Assembly: GCA_009776495.1 (NCBI GenBank) | Contig: WRNS01000002.1 | Span: forward strand, 1 to 22,053 | Direction of reading: 5' to 3' | Source of the DNA: Methanobrevibacter sp. | Lineage (GTDB): Archaea > Methanobacteriota > Methanobacteria > Methanobacteriales > Methanobacteriaceae | Length of the DNA: 22,053 nt | Shown here: positions 16,226 through 22,053 of the stretch, in pieces | How positions within the stretch are numbered: position 1 is the first letter of the stretch | How the letters are laid out: every line of letters starts with the position of its first letter | Notes under the pieces: model-generated | What the model was told of the DNA's origin: nothing | What the model saw: the letters and a program-made list of their open reading frames with translations, nothing else | The model's database searches: none | Translations under genes and position numbers: made by a program

Positions 16226-16575
16226 AAAGTTAAATTTTTTAAAAAGAACTAGAATAAAACCTATATTTTACACTACATGTGGTCCCATATCTTCGTTTAT
16301 CTATAAATAAATAATTTTGTGAAATAATTCCAACAACTAAAACTCTTTTTTTTTGATAAAGATTTATCTAAAGCTAATTAAAAAATAATATTGTTAGTGA
16401 AATATTAATACTTTAAGTAATAGGATATCCTATTGTTTTTAGTAATGAAATTCTCATTTTTAAATTTGTCGTTGGTACATATAAAATTATTACAGTATTA
16501 TCTATCGAAAATTTTAAGTGTTAAAAAGAAAAATATATTAAAAGATTTAGCTAATTTCAACCAAAATCTCACCCT
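16226..16575 (+). promoter_or_regulatory. Leader and promoter region of array 2
   Basis: AT-rich leader between cas2 and the first repeat. A likely crRNA promoter is the purine-rich AAAAAGAAAAA (BRE-like, 16523-16533) followed by TATATTAAA (16533-16541), which would start transcription about 15-20 bases before the first repeat. A perfect 16-bp palindrome, AATAGGATATCCTATT, lies at 16419-16434. An open frame crossing 16433-16684 runs into repeats and is not a gene. Confidence 0.5.
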
Positions 16576-17852
16576 AATTAAATCAGATCAAAATGAAATT
16601 GAAATTTTTATCATCTCTGTCAATTTTTTGAAAAGTTTTATAATTAAATCAGATCAAAATGAAATTGAAATTGTTGAATATTAATAAAACTATTAGAATT
16701 ATTCAAATTAAATCAGATCAAAATGAAATTGAAATATGATTATAATAATCTTTATCATCATTAGTGATAGAATTAAATCAGATCAAAATGAAATTGAAAT
16801 AATAATAATATAATGAGGAGAAATAATAATGTTAAAATTAAATCAGATCAAAATGAAATTGAAATTATGGAACGATGCTTTAGTGTGTTGGTGTATTCTT
16901 AATTAAATCAGATCAAAATGAAATTGAAATATTTTTATGAAAAAAAATATTCTCTGCAAAAGATCAAAATTAAATCAGATCAAAATGAAATTGAAATGAT
17001 TTTAAGAAATTTGTTGTTTTATCAACAATAGAAATTAAATCAGATCAAAATGAAATTGAAATTAAATCATAACTGTCAATCTCTGGGTAGTATTCCTCAA
17101 TTAAATCAGATCAAAATGAAATTGAAATATAATTAGTCAAATGATTAATATTAGTCAATATCGGAATTAAATCAGATCAAAATGAAATTGAAATGAACCT
17201 GTATTTTAAAGTATTTGTAATCATTCTCTGAATTAAATCAGATCAAAATGAAATTGAAATGGGTTGGTGCTGGGAGCAATGAGTGAATAAGCTGGAATTA
17301 AATCAGATCAAAATGAAATTGAAATCGAATCTCAATCTGAGTATGTCCACTGCCTGATTTGCAATTAAATCAGATCAAAATGAAATTGAAATAAAGCTTC
17401 CTCGAATGTTTTAAACACAAGAAACACCAATTAAATCAGATCAAAATGAAATTGAAATAAAGAATTCAAAGCACAAATACTAAAAGACATAGAAAATTAA
17501 ATCAGATCAAATGAAATTGAAATGAGCCACAACAAATAAGGGAGATAGAGAGAAAAACAAAATTAAATCAGATCAAAATGAAATTGAAATTCACATGCCT
17601 TCTTAAAATCCAAATGCATTCGTTAATTAAATCAGATCAAAATGAAATTGAAATGATGAATCAATCCATTGTGAAGTACCCGTGTACTTTGAATTAAATC
17701 AGATCAAAATGAAATTGAAATAGCCTAGTACAGTATCATACATGTTGAAAATCTTAATTAAATCAGATCAAAATGAAATTGAAATCGGTTTTCTTTACGC
17801 TGGAATAATTCCTGCAGATCAGAATTAAATCAGATCAAAATGAAATTGAAAT
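16576..17852 (+). CRISPR. CRISPR array 2: 20 repeats, 19 spacers
   Basis: Thirty-base repeats beginning AATTAAATCAGATC and ending GAAATTGAAAT, with spacers of 34-37 bp. Starts are 16576, 16642, 16706, 16771, 16836, 16901, 16968, 17033, 17099, 17165, 17231, 17296, 17363, 17429, 17495, 17561, 17625, 17692, 17756 and 17823. All copies look identical except 17495-17523, which lacks one A of the AAAA run. The ATTGAAAT handle and the upstream cas genes give rightward transcription. The repeat is the reverse complement of that of array 1, so both share one processing system. The intact distal repeat shows little decay. The leader-proximal spacers are more AT-rich than the distal ones. Confidence 0.98.
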
Positions 17853-17880
17853 TACTTGGATATCCTTAGATTTTTCCTGT

Positions 17881-17968
17881 TCTAAGTAAGAGTCATTAGC
17901 TATTTAAAAAGTATTTTTCAAAAACTGTCCCTTTTTCCTTTTTATAGCAAAATGGCTCTTATTTTAGA
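17881..17968. other. Long imperfect hairpin just past array 2
   Basis: The left arm (17881-17911, beginning TCTAAGTAAGAGTCATT) pairs with the right arm (17938-17968, ending AATGGCTCTTATTTTAGA). The pairing extends inward through AGCTAT/ATAGC and an AAAAAG/CTTTTT pair, leaving about 26 bases of loop. It starts 28 bp after the last repeat. It could be a structured transcript end, a small RNA or a miniature inverted-repeat element. Confidence 0.5.
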
Positions 17969-18152
17969 ATAGCTACAACTTTTTTTTACTACTTTTCTAC
18001 CATATTTATACTACTACATATATACCAATTAGCTACTTTTACACTACTTTTTAACAGTTTAATGTTAGATATAGCTATAGCTATCAAAAGACAAAGTATA
18101 TATTATTTAAACAACAATAATATAGCAATTATAAATAATAAAGGTGGTAGCT
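17969..18152 (+). promoter_or_regulatory. Upstream region with repeated CTAC-TTTT boxes and promoter
   Basis: The stretch is dense in related boxes: CTACAACTTTTTTTT (17973), TACTACTTTT, CTACC, TACTACTAC, GCTACTTTT and CACTACTTTTT. Then come TATAGCTATAGCTAT and a plausible BRE/TATA, AAAGTATATATT (18093-18104). GGTGGT (18143-18148) is the ribosome binding site. The boxes may be operator sites; this is inferred from repetition only. Confidence 0.4.
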
Positions 18153-18587
18153 ATGAGATATGAAAAAGTCGATAGTATTGAAGAGCTTAAATTCAGAATT
18201 CAAAATTATAAAGAAGAAGGATACAAAATAGAATGGCAAAGTGAAACAAATGCCAAATTAAAAAAAGATAATTTCAGTGCAGGAGTTTTCATTTTATTAT
18301 TGTTCTTTTTCATTATTGGGGGTTTAATTTATTATGCTGTAGCTAGTGGAAAAGAAGACATAGTTATAATAAGCATTGATGGAGAATACAATTCTCAAGA
18401 TGTTCATGAAGAACAAAGAGAGTATTGTAGAACCTGTGGTAAAAAAATAGAAAATAAATATGATGATAAATGTCCGTCTTGTGGATGTAATGTTAATGAG
18501 TATGTTTGGGAAAAAGACCCTATATGGAAAGTTTTTTTTGTAATAATGATTATATCATTCTTTATTTTAATTTTCCTTCCTTATTAA
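18153..18587 (+). CDS. Two-helix membrane protein with central zinc ribbon
   Basis: A 144-residue protein. An N-terminal soluble part (1-42) resembles short two-strand domains that begin with Y-x-x-V-D-S-I-E-E-L. It is followed by a transmembrane segment (about 43-65), a hydrophilic stretch holding a zinc ribbon CRTCGKKIENKYDDKCPSCG (92-111; C92, C95, C107, C110), and a C-terminal transmembrane segment (about 126-143). Because the cysteines and both ends cannot all be in one compartment without a hairpin, topology is uncertain; the metal site is most likely cytoplasmic. The start ATG 18153 has GGTGGT four bases upstream and is preferred over GTG 18144. The gene ends three bases before the convergent gene at 18591. 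I recognise no named family and can assign no function. Confidence 0.72.
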   Translation: MRYEKVDSIEELKFRIQNYKEEGYKIEWQSETNAKLKKDNFSAGVFILLLFFFIIGGLIYYAVASGKEDIVIISIDGEYNSQDVHEEQREYCRTCGKKIENKYDDKCPSCGCNVNEYVWEKDPIWKVFFVIMIISFFILIFLPY

Positions 18588-18590
18588 TTT

Positions 18591-19205
18591 TCATCCTCCT
18601 GTTCTATTAACTTGTTCTAATAATACTCTAGCTATAGATTCACCTATATCTGTTCCTAATGATTCTCCGTCTTTAGCTTTGTCAACTGCTGAACCAGAAA
18701 CATCAACATTAATATCTCCATTAAGTGTTACACTTGTTTGATTTCCATTATTTGTTTCTAAAATTTGAGTTTGTGGGGGCATAAGTGGTGATGGATTTGA
18801 AACTTTTGTATCAACTTGCTCGGATTTATCTTCCCACTTTTCAACTCTTCCAGTATAAAGATTGCTTCCAGCACTAGGTTCTCGTCTTCCTGAACCAGAC
18901 ATTGCACCATTTCCTACTCTTCCTCCACCATACCCTAACGGCATTAGACCTGCCCAATTAGGTAGTGATGGGAATAAAAATGACCAAATAGGTAAAGTAG
19001 GAATTTGATTAGTCCATATAGGGAGTCCTGGAATTTGAGTAGTCCAATCAGGCATAGTTGGAGTTAAACCACTCCAGTCTGGACCAGCAATCTGTGATAT
19101 TATTGCTCCAGTAATTGAAGGTAATCCTGTCATTGAAGTTGTTGGACCTCCTCCTGTTGTTGGTGTTGTTGGACTAGCTGCATTGACTGGTTGAGCTAAG
19201 AACAA
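18591..19205 (-). CDS. Pro/Trp-repeat protein with missing start; possible pseudogene
   Basis: The open frame begins only at TTG 19205 and encodes 204 residues. Upstream in the same frame are ATG 19229 and an ATA at 19244 placed six bases after AAAGG, but a TAG (19209-19211) interrupts. If TAG were read through, the N-terminus would form a good signal peptide (MKIIFMIILKS, stop, LLFLAQPVNA). Residues about 43-92 form five ten-residue repeats of pattern P-x-W-x4-P-x-L (PDWTTQIPGL, PIWTNQIPTL, PIWSFLFPSL). A glycine-rich segment follows, and the C-terminus (TLNGDINVDVSGS, then IARVLLEQVNRTGG) resembles the ends of phage tail tape-measure proteins. It could therefore be a decaying secreted protein or a prophage remnant. 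The in-frame stop may also be an assembly error. Confidence 0.5.
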   Translation of the reverse strand: MFLAQPVNAASPTTPTTGGGPTTSMTGLPSITGAIISQIAGPDWSGLTPTMPDWTTQIPGLPIWTNQIPTLPIWSFLFPSLPNWAGLMPLGYGGGRVGNGAMSGSGRREPSAGSNLYTGRVEKWEDKSEQVDTKVSNPSPLMPPQTQILETNNGNQTSVTLNGDINVDVSGSAVDKAKDGESLGTDIGESIARVLLEQVNRTGG

Positions 19206-19245
19206 TAGCTAAGATTTCAAAATTATCATGAAAATAATTTTTATA

Positions 19246-19509
19246 TCAATCCTTTCTATAAATTTGCCCTTCTATTTTTAATTCAGTAATGTCTGATTTT
19301 TGAATGGACCCTATCATCCGTTCTTTATCATCATAGAATACTATGTATGTGCTTGATATTGGCTTTTTAATCATAAAAACATCGTGTATTCTAAATATTT
19401 TGTTAATTAAGACTGTAATTCCTACACTTTGGAACTGGGATATGTTAGGGTTGTCTTTTATTTTTTTGAAAAATTGATCCAATTTTTCAACTTGATTATT
19501 TTTCTTCAT
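19246..19509 (-). CDS. Small hypothetical protein (87 residues)
   Basis: An 87-residue soluble protein with a charged helical N-terminus (MKKNNQVEKLDQFFKKIKD) and a beta-rich remainder (GITVLINKIFRIHDVFMIK, TYIVFYDDKERMIGSI). ATG 19509 has a good AAGGGG site upstream. Its stop overlaps the leader of the Pro/Trp-repeat gene downstream, so the two probably share a transcript. There are no cysteines, membrane segments or known motifs, and no function can be assigned. Confidence 0.6.
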   Translation of the reverse strand: MKKNNQVEKLDQFFKKIKDNPNISQFQSVGITVLINKIFRIHDVFMIKKPISSTYIVFYDDKERMIGSIQKSDITELKIEGQIYRKD

Positions 19510-19665
19510 AATATGCCCCTTTTTTTTTATTCAATATATTATTCAATAACAAAAAAAATAAAAAAATAAAATAAAAGTTTTTTTTAAAATGATTATTGGA
19601 TTTATTATATTATTATTCTAATTATCTACTATTTCAGCATTAATTTTTCTTTCCACACTCCTTTT

Positions 19666-20673
19666 TTATTCTCTAGTGTATGTTAGGCGTTTTGTGTACT
19701 TACCTTTTAAAAACTCTTTATATAATTTTTTAGATAGTAATTCCTCAATTGATCTACCGTCTGCATCGAAATGATATGAATCAAGCCACATTTCTTTATT
19801 ATCCAGTTGATATTTTTTTCCTGTAATTGTTATAAATTCATACAATGCTTTATACTCATATGCTTCAACATCCTTATATGGAACTCTCAACTCAACACCC
19901 TCATTGTTTTTAATGAAAGTTTCAAGATGAGGGTTAAAATAAGAATGTATAGGAACTCTATCCTTTCCTTTATAATCACATTCCCAATCACAATTAGAAT
20001 CTAATTTAATAGCTGGTTTACCATAAAGAACAGTTAAATTAAATCCATATCTTGAAATTGTTTCATCTCTAGCTAATTCTAACTTCTCTTTTCCTAAAAG
20101 AATCTCAACTAATTGTGGTTCGTATGTTAAATCTTGTTCTGTGTATCTAAATATATACTTGTAATCAGCTGGATCTTTATCTTTTATACTTATAAGCTCA
20201 ATTTCTTTTTTTCCTTTTTTTTCTTCTTTCTTTAAATGCTCGGGAATCTTTGGTGTTTTTAATTCTTTTTCCATTTGAGGTTCTTCGATAACATTAGTTT
20301 TTGAAAGTGTTTGATTTAATTCTAATAGCTTTTCATCAATTATTCTGTTGGTTTCTAAAAGATTGTTTTTTATATCTCTTTGTGACTCTAAAACTTCCTT
20401 TTTTATATCTCTTTGTGACTCTAATAGCTCATTTTTCATGTCGCTTTGGATTTGCAAAACCTTTTTTTCAAATTCATTAGGTTCTGTTATTATAGCTTCT
20501 CCAGAGCTATTACATTGTTCTAAAATAAGAGTTCTATCTTTTTTCAATATAAATTTTACGTAAATATCTTCTAAGTCTAGTTCTTTAGCTATTTTACTTG
20601 GAACGGCGATTACTGGTCTTTTTGCATTAGCTATTTTCGCAATGCTAACTAATAATACTTCATCATTCTCCAT
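19666..20673 (-). CDS. AbrB/SpoVT-like domain fused to hendecad coiled coil and unknown C-terminal domain
   Basis: A 335-residue protein. Residues about 8-52 (VSIAKIANAKRPVIAVPSKI, then AKELDLEDIYVKFIL) form a swapped-hairpin AbrB/SpoVT-type DNA-binding domain. Residues about 74-128 are a coiled coil in 11-residue repeats (LESQRDIKKEV, LESQRDIKNNL, LETNRIIDEKL). A Lys/Glu linker follows, then a C-terminal domain of about 175 residues that I do not recognise; it contains EPQLVEILLGKEKLELARDE and an aromatic, acidic C-terminal part. ATG 20673 lies nine bases after GGAGG (20683-20687) and is preferred over ATG 20682, which abuts it. It overlaps the upstream AbrB gene by 11 bases. Likely a DNA-binding, oligomerising regulator or DNA organiser; the target is unknown. 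Confidence 0.7.
   Translation of the reverse strand: MENDEVLLVSIAKIANAKRPVIAVPSKIAKELDLEDIYVKFILKKDRTLILEQCNSSGEAIITEPNEFEKKVLQIQSDMKNELLESQRDIKKEVLESQRDIKNNLLETNRIIDEKLLELNQTLSKTNVIEEPQMEKELKTPKIPEHLKKEEKKGKKEIELISIKDKDPADYKYIFRYTEQDLTYEPQLVEILLGKEKLELARDETISRYGFNLTVLYGKPAIKLDSNCDWECDYKGKDRVPIHSYFNPHLETFIKNNEGVELRVPYKDVEAYEYKALYEFITITGKKYQLDNKEMWLDSYHFDADGRSIEELLSKKLYKEFLKGKYTKRLTYTRE
20371..20424. repeat. 33-bp direct repeat encoding hendecads
   Basis: The 21-base word beginning TATATCTCTTTGTG occurs at 20371-20391 and, unchanged, at 20404-20424, giving a 33-bp period that is 11 codons. It underlies two of the coiled-coil repeats, so the coil probably grew by recent in-frame duplication. 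Confidence 0.75.
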
Positions 20674-20911
20674 TGTTTTCATCCTCCATTCCATAGATTT
20701 CCTTGCCATGTTCATTGGTAACTGCCACTGATAGTTCACCATCCCTTATTTTAAATGTTATATAGCTTGGCTCTCCTTTTTCATAATATTCTTTTATTTT
20801 AAGACGTTTAGCTATTTTTTTCGGAATTGTGACCTTTTCATAGTTTCCTGAAACTGTTATTTTAGCTATTTCCAATAAATCCATTTTTTTTCTTAAGACT
20901 TTTCTCATCAT
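20663..20911 (-). CDS. AbrB/SpoVT-type DNA-binding protein
   Basis: An 82-residue protein dominated by an AbrB/MazE/SpoVT-type swapped-hairpin domain: LEIAKITVSGNYEKVTIP then KKIAKRLKIK (about 13-40), followed by TFKIRDGELSVAV. Such proteins dimerise through interleaved hairpins and bind DNA, often repressing their own promoter. The start is ATG 20911, with GGGG (20918-20921) six bases upstream; the longer GTG start at 20923 would overlap that site. It is the first gene of a pair, overlaps the next gene (also AbrB-like) by 11 bases, and TTTTTATAAAAG (20951-20962 on the minus strand) is a plausible TATA box. A toxin partner is not seen. It may act with its neighbour and bind the nearby 63-bp repeats, which is inference. 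Confidence 0.75.
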   Translation of the reverse strand: MMRKVLRKKMDLLEIAKITVSGNYEKVTIPKKIAKRLKIKEYYEKGEPSYITFKIRDGELSVAVTNEHGKEIYGMEDENNGE

Positions 20912-20923
20912 ACTTATCCCCAC

Positions 20924-21470
20924 TAATCATGAAAAAAATTTTTAGTATTTCTTTTATAAAAATTTGTATTAAATTATTAATATATTTGTTCTATTTTGTT
21001 TTATTTATTTATGGGATTTTGAATTATATATTCATATCTTTTATTTAAAAAATATATTTTTTTCAAGACTTAATTGTGTACAACTTTCTTTTTTACAGTC
21101 TTTAATATAAGTAAGTTGTTTTTTTTATTATAATTTTTGTATACAACTTGCTTTTTTTCTGTACTTTTTTACAAGAATTTGTTGTTTTTATTATAATATT
21201 TGTATACAACTTGTTTTAATTTATTTTTTTTCATGTATTTATCTATTTCCAAATCTTTGAGATTAAAATATAAAAGGTTAATAATCATGAAGTTAATTTA
21301 TTATATGAAAATACTTTAACAAAAATAATAAAATAGTTATTGTATTTTTTATTAAACTTTTTAAAAAAAATTTTTAGATAATCCAAATAATATCGTGATT
21401 TTAACTCACATATTATTGATTTTATAATTGTAATATGTGATAGAGCTAATGGATTTAATGAGGTTGAAAT
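20924..21470. other. 547-bp divergent intergenic region
   Basis: Lies between the minus-strand AbrB gene and the plus-strand secreted protein gene. It contains the AbrB promoter near 20951-20962, the 63-bp tandem repeats (21074-21214, listed separately), and, close to the plus-strand gene, a TATA-like TTTTATAATT (about 21419-21428). No open frame is credible. Confidence 0.55.
21074..21214. repeat. 63-bp tandem repeat with GTATACAACTT boxes
   Basis: Units start at 21074, 21137 and 21200 (the last partial) and align without gaps. Each begins TTGT(A/G)TACAACTT and, in full units, ends with TTGTT, T-runs and TTATTATAAT. The GT(A/G)TACAACTT box therefore recurs exactly every 63 bp (six helical turns). 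Within a unit, AAGTTGT or TTTGTTGT upstream pairs with ACAACTT downstream, so each box is half of a larger dyad. It may be an operator array for the neighbouring AbrB proteins or an iteron set. Confidence 0.65.
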
Positions 21471-21893
21471 ATGAATAAAAGAAAAATATTATTGTTATTT
21501 ATATGTTTTGTATTAGTAGTTGGAATAGCTATACAATCAACTAATGCTAAAACATACACTAAGTCTGTAAAATTTAAAAATAGTCCTAATTTCCCAGTTA
21601 ACAAATATATAGGAAAAGAAAATTACATATCTACCTTTTATGATAGTAAATTCTCTATTCAACATAATAAAAAACGTACTATGATAGTAACCATAGTCAA
21701 TGTCCATTATTTTGAAGCTCCAACTCATTATAAACTGATCAGTGCTAAAATAAAGTTCACAAAAAAAGTTAAAGGAAAAACAAAAACTACTTCAAAAACT
21801 TATAAACCTAACAAAAACGGATCTATAAACAGACAGTCTCCAAAAGGATGGAAACCTATCTCTGCTGTTGTTAAATACAAAAACAAAAGTTAA
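21471..21893 (+). CDS. Small secreted protein, paralogue of 4476-4889
   Basis: A 140-residue exported protein: basic MNKRK, a hydrophobic core, and a likely signal peptidase cut after STNA (26), leaving a basic, Lys- and Tyr-rich mature part without cysteines. It shares ordered motifs with the product at 4476: KTYTKSVKFK, VNKYIGKENYI, IKFTKKVKGK, KTY and SPKGWKPISAVVKY. The middle (about 55-85) is diverged. ATG 21471 has GAGGT (21460-21464) six bases upstream. It is followed by a T-rich region suitable for termination. A secreted cell-surface role is inferred from export only. Two copies within 17 kb suggest duplication, and both lie in variable, CRISPR-flanking DNA. Confidence 0.75.
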   Translation: MNKRKILLLFICFVLVVGIAIQSTNAKTYTKSVKFKNSPNFPVNKYIGKENYISTFYDSKFSIQHNKKRTMIVTIVNVHYFEAPTHYKLISAKIKFTKKVKGKTKTTSKTYKPNKNGSINRQSPKGWKPISAVVKYKNKS

Positions 21894-22053
21894 AATATTA
21901 AATTTTTTTCATTAATATATTTATTTTAATTTATTTATTATTTTAAATTATTTTTTATTTTAAATTATTTTTTTATTGAAATTTAGTTTTTAATTTTTTT
22001 TCTTTTTTATTTTAATTAATTTATTATTTTAAATTATTTTTTATTGAAATTTA
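21894..22053. repeat. AT-only tandem repeats at the window end
   Basis: A/T-only sequence in which TTTATTATTTTAAATTA occurs at 21934 and again at 22020, and TTATTGAAATTTA occurs at 21973-21985 and 22041-22053. The repeat reaches the window edge, so its full extent is unknown. The T-runs would serve as a terminator for the preceding gene. Confidence 0.45.

Noticed and set aside
16433..16684. 83-residue open frame in the array 2 leader
   Set aside because: It runs into the first two CRISPR repeats and its C-terminal half is translated repeat sequence.
16998..17032. Self-complementary spacer (TTGTTG-TTTTAT-CAACAA) suspected to be a regulatory hairpin
   Set aside because: Six-base arms are expected by chance among 29 AT-rich spacers.
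20663..20911. AbrB gene as antitoxin of a toxin-antitoxin pair
   Set aside because: The adjacent gene has its own AbrB-like domain and shows no PIN, MazF or other toxin motif.

Overview
The window reads as archaeal chromosome from a very AT-rich member of the Methanobacteriales, most like Methanobrevibacter. The grounds are a methanogen-type arfB (archaeal flavin/F420 biosynthesis), an archaeal PUA-domain protein, archaeal-style promoters, and a CRISPR repeat that closely resembles, from memory, the Methanothermobacter repeat family. The genus is an inference; nothing here proves it.

Layout. Positions 1-1890 hold ordinary core genes: a PUA RNA-binding protein, arfB and a two-helix small membrane protein. 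Positions 1890-2520 are non-coding, with three 30-bp iterated boxes and a 145-bp element bounded by an inverted repeat. Positions 2524-4200 carry cas6 (minus strand) and a short CRISPR array with damaged repeats at both ends. Positions 4476-6557 are a minus-strand cluster of small secreted, membrane and zinc-ribbon proteins of unknown function. Positions 7486-16225 are a type I-B (Tneap/Cst) operon: cas8(cst1)-cas7(cst2)-cas5-cas3-cas4-[AAA ATPase/PD-(D/E)XK gene]-cas1-cas2. It is followed by a leader and a healthy 20-repeat array (16576-17852) in the opposite orientation to the first. Positions 17853-22053 are accessory: a long hairpin, a zinc-ribbon membrane protein, a possibly broken repeat-rich protein, two coupled AbrB/SpoVT-type proteins (one fused to a hendecad coiled coil), a 63-bp tandem repeat and a second copy of the small secreted protein family.

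How the genes fit together. Cas6 should cut transcripts of both arrays, leaving the 8-nt handle ATTGAAAT. Cas8, Cas7 and Cas5 form Cascade, Cas3 degrades the target, and Cas1, Cas2 and Cas4 add spacers. All expected type I-B components are present.

Most worth a second look: cas2, a zinc-ribbon gene and possibly a third gene lack a normal start codon where homology or the ribosome site places one (ATT or ATA instead); the AAA/PD-(D/E)XK gene sits between cas4 and cas1; two spacers from the two arrays share a 14-mer; the exact 63-bp and 30-bp iterated TATAC boxes; the inverted-repeat element with an orphan CRISPR-like handle near cas6; and the AbrB-hendecad fusion. No tRNA, rRNA or recognisable transposase was seen.
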